64,000 nt of DNA, taken from Bacillota bacterium. GTDB lineage: Bacteria > Bacillota > Clostridia > Christensenellales > SZUA-584. Numbering within the stretch: position 1 is the first letter of the stretch; each line of letters begins with the position of its first letter. The notes beneath the pieces were generated by a model. That model did not search any database and was not told where the DNA came from. It was given only the letters and a program-made list of their open reading frames with translations. This document shows positions 35,945 to 43,314 of the stretch, piece by piece. The stretch lies in contig JAEXTV010000016.1 in NCBI GenBank assembly GCA_023406895.1, positions 216,051 through 280,050 of the forward strand, written 5' to 3'. A program made the position numbers and the translations under genes.

Positions 35945-36154
35945 CTATTTAGGCTGGGTATCAAACACGATGCATTTTTCCTGCTTGCATTGCTTACGCC
36001 TCGAGTCGTAAATCAGGCAATCAGGACAGCAGCGCTCTTGTATTGTCGGGCCTCGAAATTGATTGGACGCGAATGTCCTTCGTATTCCGGGTGGTCGCGG
36101 AACCTCCTGCATCATGCGCTCAAACGAGCTGAGTTCACCTTCTGTAAACAGCAT
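35945..36154 (-). CDS. Small Cys-rich ICE protein (putative zinc-binding)
   Basis: 69 residues. The C-terminal part CCPDCLIYDSRRKQCKQEKC has five closely spaced cysteines and looks like a zinc knuckle. No family named. It lies between parB and the Tad operon with AAAGGAG before the ATG and an intrinsic terminator before that. A regulatory role is possible. The 155 bases to cpaB contain only a 14-bp palindrome, GGCCGAATTCGGCC (about 35883-35896), with no clear promoter. Confidence 0.65.
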   Translation of the reverse strand: MLFTEGELSSFERMMQEVPRPPGIRRTFASNQFRGPTIQERCCPDCLIYDSRRKQCKQEKCIVFDTQPK

Positions 36155-36175
36155 CTAAGTCTCCTTTCTTAAAAA

Positions 36176-36215
36176 AACGGCATGAAAAAACGCCCTTGCT
36201 TCATAAGCTAGGGCG
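36176..36215 (-). terminator. Intrinsic terminator after parB
   Basis: Minus strand: ACGCCCT...AGGGCGT (7 bp, 13-base loop) followed by TTTTTT, then a second T tract and the AAAGGAG of the Cys-rich gene. It separates parAB from the next unit while standing in that unit's leader. Confidence 0.8.
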
Positions 36216-36217
36216 TC

Positions 36218-37174
36218 TCAGCGTTCGTATTCTTTCTCCTGTTTGGTTCGTTCGAGCTTTTTATAATATAGGTCGAGTGCTTTGATTATAATATCCTCCT
36301 TTTGCTTAGGTGTGAATTCTTTGGGGAAGTATTTTTCGAGACGATTTCCTTTGATGGTCACGTTATTCTGCTGGGGTTTTTCTTCGCTCATGACCAGTTC
36401 AATGCCATTTCGGTCGAGCTTCCCTTCTTGTGCCGCTTGTTTAAGTCGTTGCGCCTGCGAAAACGACGGTGTGCAATCATCCAGATTCATGACATCCAGC
36501 AATTCAGTTTGCAACTCCTGCGGCAGGTAGGAAAGCTCAACGGCAGGATTAAATGCGATTTTCTTATCGTCAACCATCTGGAGTAATGGCGGGGCAAGCT
36601 CGGTGAGCCGGATAAATCGCTGTATTTGACTTTTACTTTCTCCAGATTGTTCAGCAACAATATCTCGTGATTTTTTACCAAGTAACTTGTGCCCAACTTG
36701 GGCACAAGTTAAATCTGTACGTTGCCCCTGCCGTGTTAGAGCTTCTATCTTCATTTTGTATGCTATGGCTTTTTCACTGAATGATATAGTTTCGCGCTGA
36801 ATGTTACCGTCCACCACCAATATCGTAGCAGAGTCATCGTCGATTTCTCTGATAATAAGGGGAAGGGTTTCACAGCCTGCCAGCGTACTGGCCAGCTTAC
36901 GTCTATGTCCCGAGAGCAGCTCATATCCGCCTTCTGCCCGAGGCCGAGCGATGCAGGGCGTATGCACACCAACACGCTGAATACTCTCCACCATGTCCAT
37001 AAGCTCAGCATCTTTCCGAACATGATATGGATTGTTTGCGAAATCATGTACCTCTGAGATGGGAATGCTTAAGACCTGCTCGCCTTGTTGCTGCTGTTCC
37101 GCTTGTCGGCTTGCCTCACTGCTGAACAAGTCATCGACTGATGTCAGCTTCATGTTTCTCACGTTGCTTGCCAC
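36218..37174 (-). CDS. parB: ParB/Spo0J-family partition protein
   Basis: 318 residues starting at GTG 37174 (AAGGAGG 9 bases upstream). The CTP-binding/ParB domain is clear: VHDFANNPYHVRKDAELMDM, CIARPRAEGGYELLSGHRRKLA, followed by a helix-turn-helix (AQVGHKLLGKKSRDIVAEQSG, KSQIQRFIRL). It stabilises the excised or replicating element together with ParA. It overlaps parA by 44 bases. Confidence 0.93.
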   Translation of the reverse strand: MASNVRNMKLTSVDDLFSSEASRQAEQQQQGEQVLSIPISEVHDFANNPYHVRKDAELMDMVESIQRVGVHTPCIARPRAEGGYELLSGHRRKLASTLAGCETLPLIIREIDDDSATILVVDGNIQRETISFSEKAIAYKMKIEALTRQGQRTDLTCAQVGHKLLGKKSRDIVAEQSGESKSQIQRFIRLTELAPPLLQMVDDKKIAFNPAVELSYLPQELQTELLDVMNLDDCTPSFSQAQRLKQAAQEGKLDRNGIELVMSEEKPQQNNVTIKGNRLEKYFPKEFTPKQKEDIIIKALDLYYKKLERTKQEKEYER

Positions 37175-37949
37175 CGCTTAATACCTCCTTCGTCAGTGCT
37201 TCATATGCCGCAGCCGCCTTGCCATTCCTATCATATTCAAAGATACTTTTGCCTTCCGCACTCGTTTCCGCTGCTTTGATGGCAAGGGGGATTTCCGTCT
37301 TGAAAACGCGTAGCTTGTCCCCGTAGTCCCGACGCAGCACAAATGAAATGTCCTTCGCGAAGTTGGTGCGGGTGTCCACCATGGTCAGCAGCGCACCTTC
37401 AATTTTCAGGTCAGGGTTGATGTTCTTTTTGATACGGTTGATTGTCTGCAAGAGCTGCGACATTCCCTTAGCGGGCAAATAGTGCGCTTGTACGGGGATG
37501 ATAACGCTGTCGGCGGCAACGAGCGCATTCACGGTGACCATGCCGAGCGAGGGCATACAGTCGATGAGAATGAAGTCATAAACCTTCTTGACTTCGTTGA
37601 GATAGTTTCGCAGCACGATCTCGCGGCTCATGGTGTTAACCAGCGATACTTCCATGGCAGATAGCTCGATGTTGGCGGGCACGAGGTCAACGCCTTCAGC
37701 GTGATGCAGGATGCCTTCGTTGGGTTCGATGGGCTCATCCATGATAATCTTGGTCATGAGGGTAGCAAGGGTGATCGGCAGCTTGTCCGGCTCGTTCCAG
37801 CCAAGACTATCTGTGAGGTTACCCTGAGCGTCTGCATCCACCAGAAGTACCTTTTTGCCTTGTCGTGCTAAGCCGATGCCGAGGTTAACGGCGGTGGTTG
37901 TTTTTCCCACACCGCCTTTTTGGTTGGCGAGTGCGATGATTTTTGTCAT
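37131..37949 (-). CDS. parA: ParA/Soj-family partition ATPase
   Basis: 272 residues with the deviant Walker A KGGVGKTTTAVNLG (10-23), VLLVDADAQGNLTDSLG and FILIDCMPSLG. Together with ParB it forms a type Ia-like partition module used by ICEs for maintenance. AAGGAGG precedes the start; a strong intrinsic terminator stands in the leader. Confidence 0.95.
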   Translation of the reverse strand: MTKIIALANQKGGVGKTTTAVNLGIGLARQGKKVLLVDADAQGNLTDSLGWNEPDKLPITLATLMTKIIMDEPIEPNEGILHHAEGVDLVPANIELSAMEVSLVNTMSREIVLRNYLNEVKKVYDFILIDCMPSLGMVTVNALVAADSVIIPVQAHYLPAKGMSQLLQTINRIKKNINPDLKIEGALLTMVDTRTNFAKDISFVLRRDYGDKLRVFKTEIPLAIKAAETSAEGKSIFEYDRNGKAAAAYEALTKEVLSGGKQREKHEADISR

Positions 37950-37969
37950 GATTAATTCCTCCTTAAAAT

Positions 37970-37994
37970 AAAAAACGGCAGGGGATGCCTGCCG
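37970..37994 (-). terminator. Intrinsic terminator in the parA leader
   Basis: Minus strand: CGGCAGG-CATCC-CCTGCCG followed by TTTTTTATTTT and then directly AAGGAGG of parA. The ribosome binding site begins within ten bases of the T tract, the clearest case of a leader terminator in the element. Confidence 0.8.
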
Positions 37995-38033
37995 AGAATC
38001 TAAACAATAATGCTTAAATATTGGTTACATTTT

Positions 38034-39050
38034 TTATACCAAAACGATATCACCTTCATCAAATGGGTCGCCACATTCCGGACAAAACTTTGGTGGCTTC
38101 GTCTTATCATCCGGTTCCCAACCACACTTATCACATTTATATTGTGGTATTCCGGCGGGTTTTGCTTTGCCGCACTCCATGCAGAATTTGCCTTTATTCT
38201 CAGCACCGCAAGTACACATCCAACAGTCTGTCGCAACTTCTTCAATAACGACTTCAACAGTCTCGACCTCTATTTCTGGATCTTCTTCATCGACGACAAT
38301 AGCGGCTACATAGTCGGTGTAATCCTCTGGCGACATATGGGCCAATGTTGAGAGATGTTTCTTGAGTTTGTGTGCCATTGGCTTAAAAGTTGCCAGTGTG
38401 AGGCCCCCTGAAATAGCACCACCAATTATAGGAACAACTTTTGATACGCCCTTTGCAAATGTTGCCTTCACCATATTTTTACCCAACAGTGCAGCAATTT
38501 TTTTGACGATTGGATAATACCACGTTTTTGTGAGCGCCTTTGCAGCAATCTTTTTTGCAACAGCTTTCATGGCTACTTCTCCGAATAACTTGCCCACCAC
38601 CTTGTTAGCGGCGCCTACTCCGGACATCACGCCGATAAACAAAATAAGTTGAGACTCCGTGTTCTCATCAAGATCAGCCGATTCTGTAAACATTTCGTCC
38701 CATCCGTATATGTATGCTAGTTCTTGTGCAGTACGGAGAACAAATCCATAGAACTGCGCCAGGTCAGCCGGGATTGTCGCAGCCATAGCGATTCCGCCCG
38801 GTAGTCCTGCCGCTGCTGATATGGCAGTTACTTTGATGGTTTCTGCGTTAATCACGGCATTTGCCAAACTATCCAATGTTGCAATCGGAATATCAGCTTG
38901 AAGCGTTCCCTCACTGATAGCCTTTTGCAGCTGTGACGGTGTACACAGCTTGTTTAGATTGTTGGTTAGGAACACGGTTCGGTCGATGCGAACAAGCGGT
39001 AGTTTTGCCGCACTCTCAATAACGGAAGTGAATGATAGTTGCTGAGCCAT
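38034..39050 (-). CDS. EcsC-family protein with C-terminal double zinc ribbon
   Basis: 338 residues. The region ETIKVTAISAAAGLPGGIAM...ADLAQFYGFVLRTAQELAYIYGW matches the EcsC-type amphipathic core, and further hydrophobic glycine-rich helices follow (about 145-225). The last 65 residues contain two zinc ribbons: CTCGAENKGKFCMEC and CDKCG...FCPECG. EcsC-like proteins with ribbons are often cargo of mobile elements, perhaps membrane-acting effectors. Not part of the usual transfer core. Confidence 0.7.
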   Translation of the reverse strand: MAQQLSFTSVIESAAKLPLVRIDRTVFLTNNLNKLCTPSQLQKAISEGTLQADIPIATLDSLANAVINAETIKVTAISAAAGLPGGIAMAATIPADLAQFYGFVLRTAQELAYIYGWDEMFTESADLDENTESQLILFIGVMSGVGAANKVVGKLFGEVAMKAVAKKIAAKALTKTWYYPIVKKIAALLGKNMVKATFAKGVSKVVPIIGGAISGGLTLATFKPMAHKLKKHLSTLAHMSPEDYTDYVAAIVVDEEDPEIEVETVEVVIEEVATDCWMCTCGAENKGKFCMECGKAKPAGIPQYKCDKCGWEPDDKTKPPKFCPECGDPFDEGDIVLV

Positions 39051-39231
39051 AACAGTCTCTCCTTATAATTTAAAAAAGCTATTTCCCATTTTTAGAATAA
39101 AGATATTTTCATTATTAGATTTGTAATGTTGCGAAAAAATTGGAATATAATCGCATTCATATATTATCATAGACTGATGAAACTTACCAAGGCTTATTTT
39201 GCTCTGCTTTTCACAGAGTTAATATGTTTTT

Positions 39232-39260
39232 AAGAAAAGAAAGAGTCTTTGAAAGACTCA
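39232..39260 (-). terminator. Intrinsic terminator after the lipoprotein gene
   Basis: Minus strand: GAGTCT-TTCAA-AGACTC followed by TTTCTTTTCTT, 14 bases after the lipoprotein stop. Confidence 0.75.
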
Positions 39261-39273
39261 ATCTTGCGCATTT

Positions 39274-39771
39274 CTATTTCTTTTTGCTTGTTTGGCATAT
39301 TACATAGATAATATCATTTTCTTTATCTAGGCTAACCTCTACCCAATACTCTCCATCATTGGTATATGCGCCGAAATCGCTACTTCTTTTTTCATTTGTC
39401 TCATAAATAACGTCCTTAAAGCCCATCTCTTTACATTCTGAGATATACGACTCATATTCACCATCGGCATAGTCGGTAACCTTAAATATGTAAGCCTTTC
39501 CACCATCACCATCGGTAATGCTAATGTCTCCATTCATAAAAATCGATTTAGGATCTGGAATTAATGCCGCATATCGAGTATCGGAATTACTGGAACCATT
39601 AGTTGTGATTTGAGGTTGCGTACGTTCCGGTGTAACTGGAGCTGAATGAGTGCTCGGAGTAGTTACTGGAGCTGTATTAAAGCTTGGAGCAGGTGCCGGT
39701 TCAACCTTTGCGGTGCAAGCCGCCGAGAGCAATAACACAAGGATAGCAACGAGACATAAACCTTTTTTCAT
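39274..39771 (-). CDS. Putative lipoprotein (165 aa)
   Basis: Signal peptide MKKGLCLVAILVLLLSAAC with lipobox LSAAC (Cys 19), a Pro/Thr-rich spacer (about 25-55) and a small C-terminal domain (YIFKVTDYADGEYESYISEC, KRSSDFGAYTNDGEYWVEVS). Exported and membrane-anchored. Function unknown; tRNA-proximal cargo of the ICE, beside the EcsC protein. The terminator downstream makes it a single-gene unit. Confidence 0.7.
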   Translation of the reverse strand: MKKGLCLVAILVLLLSAACTAKVEPAPAPSFNTAPVTTPSTHSAPVTPERTQPQITTNGSSNSDTRYAALIPDPKSIFMNGDISITDGDGGKAYIFKVTDYADGEYESYISECKEMGFKDVIYETNEKRSSDFGAYTNDGEYWVEVSLDKENDIIYVICQTSKKK

Positions 39772-39855
39772 TTTCTTTCTCCTTTAAAAATGTATTTTGA
39801 GTTTTCCATATAAGATCTTGTAAATTTCGCGAATACAGGTTACTCTAATAGAGTC

Positions 39856-40236
39856 TCAGTCTTTAAGGTCATACATGATATCCTGAAAGTCCTCCAAAAA
39901 CTCATAAAGATAGACTTCCTTCAGTTCTTTCTCCTCGCAATCGAAGATCATCTGCAAGTCGTCGGGGATGAGCAGCCCGCAACAGCTATACAGAACTTTG
40001 AGTATTCCGATCAGAATATCATATTGCCCCTGATCATACACAGCATTTAAGAAGGCCTGCAATTCTTCCATTGATGTTATTTCATTTTGATATAGATCCC
40101 ATACCTCGCTCAAAAGCGGCCAAGTATTCGCACCAGAAATAATGTTAACTTTAAAAGCGTTAACTGTTCCGGCATCGTCGATCAAATTCTTTTCAATCAA
40201 AGCACTGCGCAATTCGTTCCCGTTCATTTGTTCCAT
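39856..40236 (-). CDS. Hypothetical acidic protein next to the tRNA (126 aa)
   Basis: Acidic helical protein (LLSEVWDLYQNEITSMEELQAFLNAVYD, DDLQMIFDCEEKELKEVYLYEFLEDF). No domain recognised. It is the gene nearest the attachment end of the ICE. In many elements this place holds excisionase or regulator genes, but this protein has no helix-turn-helix and is not basic, so such a role is not supported. AGGAGG precedes the ATG. Confidence 0.65.
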   Translation of the reverse strand: MEQMNGNELRSALIEKNLIDDAGTVNAFKVNIISGANTWPLLSEVWDLYQNEITSMEELQAFLNAVYDQGQYDILIGILKVLYSCCGLLIPDDLQMIFDCEEKELKEVYLYEFLEDFQDIMYDLKD

Positions 40237-40336
40237 GACTTTGTTTCCTCCTATAATTCTTCATATTTATTGGATGTATAATTGATGAATATGAATATAT
40301 TCCAACACTCACATTCGAGCTGTGATTGGCCAGTTT

Positions 40337-40488
40337 TGTACTATAATGTCTATAGAATGATAAGGCGTTATATAGAAAGTGTAGTAAAATGTAGTATAAA
40401 GCCTCCTGACAGCGGATTTTTGACTCGTCATGAGACGCTAAAAATCAGCCTTGAAGGGTAGGCAGTTTTTACTTTTATGTAGTATAAA
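40337..40488 (+). repeat. Direct repeats beside the tRNA 3' end (candidate integrase arm sites)
   Basis: Four imperfect copies of TGTAGTATAAA in the same orientation: TGTACTATAA (40337), TGTAGTAAAA (40380), TGTAGTATAAA (40390) and TGTAGTATAAA (40478). Short direct repeats next to a tRNA attachment core are typical of tyrosine-recombinase arm sites. Between them, a hairpin GATTTTT...AAAAATC (40415-40446) with an inner CGTC/GACG is seen. No gene lies in 40237-40545. Confidence 0.5.
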
Positions 40489-40510
40489 AATTGATACTTT
40501 TTTGGGTATG

Positions 40511-40544
40511 AAAAAACCCCGAAAGTGGCTTCACAACGGGGTTT
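40511..40544 (-). terminator. Intrinsic terminator of the tRNA-Arg gene
   Basis: Minus strand: AACCCCG...CGGGGTT with a 15-base loop followed by TTTTTT, immediately after the CCA of the tRNA. Confidence 0.8.
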
Positions 40545-40545
40545 C

Positions 40546-40622
40546 TGGCGTTCCCGGCGCGACTCGAACGCGCGGCCTGTCGCTTAGGAGGCGACCGCTC
40601 TATCCGCCTGAGCTACGGGAAC
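40546..40622 (-). tRNA. tRNA-Arg (anticodon CCT)
   Basis: 77 bases including encoded CCA. Acceptor GTTCCCG/CGGGAAC, D stem GCTC/GAGC, anticodon stem GTCGC/GCGAC with loop CTCCTAA (anticodon CCT, reads AGG), T stem GCGCG/CGCGC with TTCGAGT loop and discriminator G. All stems pair. tRNA-Arg(CCT) is a known target of integrative elements. The gene's 3' end faces the ICE, the usual orientation for integration that rebuilds the 3' end. It lies in a cluster with three partial copies of its 5' half. Confidence 0.97.
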
Positions 40623-40655
40623 ATATTATTCGATTTTTGCCTCATATCGTATCGG

Positions 40656-40695
40656 GTTAGGAGGCGACCGCTCTATCCGCCTGAGCTACGGGAAC
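40656..40695 (-). repeat. Partial tRNA-Arg copy: exact 5' half
   Basis: 39 bases identical to the 5' half of the tRNA-Arg gene, from the first base to the anticodon loop, then unrelated sequence. It is 34 bases upstream of the intact gene (tRNA orientation). It cannot form a tRNA. Confidence 0.85.
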
Positions 40696-40747
40696 TTATA
40701 CAAGATTTATTCGTTTTTATGCACCCTAGGCGTTGGAACCCCTCACG

Positions 40748-40787
40748 CTTAGGAGGCGGGCCCTCTATCCTGATGAGGTACGGGAAC
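40748..40787 (-). repeat. Partial tRNA-Arg copy: degenerate 5' half
   Basis: Same segment as the previous copy with changes in the D arm (CCTCATCAGGATA) and anticodon stem. An upstream GGCGTT on the plus strand (around 40729) resembles the tRNA 3' end, so this may be a tRNA gene with an internal deletion. Confidence 0.7.
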
Positions 40788-40820
40788 TCGTTATGCGATT
40801 TTTATCCTATATCCCAGCGG

Positions 40821-40860
40821 GTTAGGAGGCGAACGCTCTATCCTGCTGAGCTACGGGAAC
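40821..40860 (-). repeat. Partial tRNA-Arg copy: variant 5' half
   Basis: GTTCCCGTAGCTCAGCAGGA... to the CCTCCTAA anticodon loop. It differs from the intact gene in the D loop (AGCAGGATA versus AGGCGGATA) and anticodon stem (TTCGC versus GTCGC), a coherent set of changes pointing to a different tRNA-Arg(CCT) allele. The rest of 40623-40927 holds only the spacers of this array, which share a CGATTTTT...TATC core. Confidence 0.8.
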
Positions 40861-40927
40861 ATATTCAGGATGCACGAGAAAATCACGCACCCTGTCATTT
40901 TACAAACAATCGGTTTAAAAGTCAACG

Positions 40928-42286
40928 TCAGTTTCGTATGCCCTGAAGCGGTGCCGGAATGCGCCCGCCGCGCTCAATGAGCCGGCTCGAGCCCCCTTGC
41001 GCCACATCCATCACCACCACACTGCCGAGCAGCCCGCCGTATTCCACGCACTCACCCACCTTACCATGCGGCACAGGAATAATGCGTACGCCCGTCGTTT
41101 TGGAATTGATGACGCCGATCGCCGCCTCATCCGCAATGATGGCGGAAATCACCGAATCCGGTGTATCGCCCGGCACAGCCACCATATCAAGCCCCACCGA
41201 GCAAACAGCCGTCATAGCCTCGAGTTTCTGCAGCGAAAGCTCGCCCTTTTTCACAGCTTCTATCATGCCTTCGTCTTCGCTCACCGGAATAAACGCACCC
41301 GAAAGCCCGCCCACATGAGACGATGCCATCACACCGCCTTTTTTCACCGCGTCGTTCAGCAGCGCCAATGCCGCTGTGGTGCCGTGCATACCGCACACAT
41401 CCACACCGATTTCCTCTAAAATACGCGCCACGCTGTCTCCGATGGCCGGTGTGGGGGCCAGCGACAAATCCACAATGCCAAACGGCACGCCGAGCCGCTG
41501 AGAGGCTTCCTTGGCTACCAACTGTCCCACGCGTGTGATGCGAAACGCCGTTTTCTTGATCACCTCAGCCACCACGTCAAAGCTCTCGCCCTTCACTTTT
41601 TCGAGCGCGGCCTTCACAACACCCGGTCCGCTGACGCCCACATTGATCGCGCACTCGGGCTCGCCCGAGCCACAAAATGCGCCCGCCATAAACGGGTTAT
41701 CCTCAATTGCGTTGGCAAACACCACGAACTTGGCGCAGCCAATGCCGCCGCCCGCCGCCGTCAGCTCTGCGGTCTGTTTAATCACGCGCCCCATCTTTTT
41801 TACCGCATCCATGTTAATGCCGCTTCGCGTACTTGCCACATTCACAAACGCACATACGCGCTGCGTTTCAGCCAGCGCCGACGGCAACGAATCAATCAGC
41901 ACTGTATCGCTTCTTGTTTCGCCCTTGTGCACCAAAGCGCCAAAGCCGCCGATAAAATTCACGCCCGTGTCCGCCGCCGCTTTGTCGAGCGCTTTGGCAA
42001 ACACCGTGTAATCATTGATGCCGCTTGCCGCCGCGATTTCCGAAATCGGCGTGACGGATATGCGCTTGTTGACAATCGGTACGCCAAACTCGCGCGCGAT
42101 ATCGTCGCCCACGCGCACGAGATCTTTGGCTTTGTCGACAATTTTCGTTATTATATTGTCGCAGCAAACGCTCGCGTCCGCGCTCACGCAGTCCCGCAGA
42201 GAAATGCCCATCGTGATGGTTCTCACGTCAAGATTCTCGGTGTCGATCATTTTAATGGTGTCGAGCACCTCATATTTTGAAATCAA
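40928..42286 (-). CDS. PFL family protein (DUF711/UPF0210)
   Basis: 452 residues, full length. Typical motifs include NIITKIVDKAKDLVRVGDDIA, GGGIGCAKFVVFANAIEDNPFMAG and CGSGEPECAINVGVSGPGVV. The family is structurally related to pyruvate-formate-lyase-type folds but lacks a demonstrated reaction; in other Firmicutes it is paired with an ACT-domain protein, which is absent here. First clear chromosomal gene beyond the tRNA array. Confidence 0.9.
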   Translation of the reverse strand: MISKYEVLDTIKMIDTENLDVRTITMGISLRDCVSADASVCCDNIITKIVDKAKDLVRVGDDIAREFGVPIVNKRISVTPISEIAAASGINDYTVFAKALDKAAADTGVNFIGGFGALVHKGETRSDTVLIDSLPSALAETQRVCAFVNVASTRSGINMDAVKKMGRVIKQTAELTAAGGGIGCAKFVVFANAIEDNPFMAGAFCGSGEPECAINVGVSGPGVVKAALEKVKGESFDVVAEVIKKTAFRITRVGQLVAKEASQRLGVPFGIVDLSLAPTPAIGDSVARILEEIGVDVCGMHGTTAALALLNDAVKKGGVMASSHVGGLSGAFIPVSEDEGMIEAVKKGELSLQKLEAMTAVCSVGLDMVAVPGDTPDSVISAIIADEAAIGVINSKTTGVRIIPVPHGKVGECVEYGGLLGSVVVMDVAQGGSSRLIERGGRIPAPLQGIRN

Positions 42287-42315
42287 TCTGTCTTCCTCCG
42301 GTTGTTAAAAGTTTA

Positions 42316-42960
42316 TCACTTATAGTAAGTGTAGTCTGTATAATAAATCCAGTAATCATATCCCGTGTCGGTTTTCCTCCCATACAGTTCAACGTGGATG
42401 TTGTTATCGAGCCACCAAATTGCGTTATAATAGGCGCTGCCCGAATCAACAGCCTGAAGCGCCTGATCATCCGAATCAAATGTCACCGCCTCGTTAGATG
42501 TGTCAGAGTACCCAAAGGATACCGGATTGCCGTAATCACCGCGAAGCCCTTCCATCAAGGCGCTCACCGTATCCAAGAACGCATCGCCCTGCATGCTGTA
42601 GCTGACGCTGCCCAGCATGTTATCGCTGTTAAACCAATAGGTCAGCAGCATCTCATAGCCGTATATATTGCTGCCCTTATAATCAAGCGCATCCGTAAAT
42701 TCCTGATTCAGCGCCAGTGTTTCCATGGCCCGCACCATCTCTTTGGACATGCCGAAATAGAATGAACGAAACACGCCTTTTTGCGCATCAAAGTCGTTAT
42801 TCACCGTATTGTTGCCGGACAAACCCTCTTTATACGCGTCAAGAGCGTTCAGCTTTTGTTCCACAGCCGTCTTATTCACCGCGCTGTCTGAAGAGGCTGT
42901 GCAGGCACCCAGCAATAACGCCGCTATCAAGATCATGACTGTCAGTAATCTTAATTTCAT
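42316..42960 (-). CDS. Putative lipoprotein (214 aa)
   Basis: Signal peptide MKLRLLTVMILIAALLLGAC with lipobox LLGAC (Cys 20). The mature part contains a repeated-looking alpha/beta domain (GMSKEMVRAMETLALNQEFTD, YKGSNIYGYEMLLTYWF, MEGLRGDYGNP). Domain unknown. It lies 29 bases upstream of the PFL gene in the same direction and may share its transcript. Confidence 0.75.
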   Translation of the reverse strand: MKLRLLTVMILIAALLLGACTASSDSAVNKTAVEQKLNALDAYKEGLSGNNTVNNDFDAQKGVFRSFYFGMSKEMVRAMETLALNQEFTDALDYKGSNIYGYEMLLTYWFNSDNMLGSVSYSMQGDAFLDTVSALMEGLRGDYGNPVSFGYSDTSNEAVTFDSDDQALQAVDSGSAYYNAIWWLDNNIHVELYGRKTDTGYDYWIYYTDYTYYK

Positions 42961-43158
42961 AAACAGCCTCTTTCCGTATGAGCTATTATAAACCAGAGAG
43001 CAGCCGCATGCAAACGTTAAAGGAAATTGTAATTATTGCATAATTATTACCATTGCTAACATTGTATGAATCTTGAGTTAAATTACCTCTTTTCCTGTTT
43101 ACAGCTTAAATATTGAGCCAATATTATTAATGAAATTGAAACGAAAGGAAGATGACCA

Positions 43159-43236
43159 ATGATGAAAAAGCTGATCGCAGCGGGTGCTATGTTGTTGTTT
43201 GCGGGTCTGTATTACGTTGTGGGCATGGGCGGCTGA
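43159..43236 (+). CDS. 25-residue single-span membrane peptide
   Basis: AAAGGAAG precedes ATG 43159; the product is MMKKLIAAGAMLLFAGLYYV plus VGMGG. Basic start and one hydrophobic helix. A good terminator follows after a further minimal frame (MLKS). Small membrane peptides of this kind occur near sporulation or stress loci, but the function is unknown. Confidence 0.5.
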   Translation: MMKKLIAAGAMLLFAGLYYVVGMGG

Positions 43237-43280
43237 TAAAACAAAAATGCGAAAGGAGCGGCATAATGCTCAAATCTTAA

Positions 43281-43314
43281 AAAGAGCCTTAAGGCATACC
43301 CTTAAAGCTCTTTT
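43281..43314 (+). terminator. Intrinsic terminator after the 25-residue peptide
   Basis: AAAGAGCCTTAAGG, loop CATA, CCCTTAAAGCTCTTTT: 13 pairs with one mismatch followed by T residues. Confidence 0.8.

Larger units (their letters stand above)
1..40622. mobile_element. Integrative and conjugative element, right-hand part (Tn1549-like), ending at tRNA-Arg
   Basis: The stretch holds a VirD4 coupling ATPase, MobC, a MOBP-type relaxase, a PcfB protein, a TrbL/VirB6 protein, a VirB2-like pilin, a giant methylase-helicase, a Toprim primase and ParA/ParB, almost all on the minus strand. This is the gene set of Tn1549-like conjugative elements of Clostridia. The left end is outside the window: VirB4 and an integrase are missing. 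The right limit is inferred from the tRNA-Arg gene and the directly repeated motifs beside its 3' end, after which gene content becomes ordinary chromosome. The exact junction is not shown, because the matching tRNA fragment at the other end cannot be seen. Confidence 0.85.

Noticed and set aside
37950..40545. Integrase or excisionase gene at the tRNA end of the ICE
   Set aside because: None of the three genes there has recombinase motifs or a helix-turn-helix; the integrase must be at the left end outside the window.
40656..40860. Additional functional tRNA genes in the array
   Set aside because: Each copy lacks the 3' half, including T arm and acceptor 3' strand, so no cloverleaf can form.
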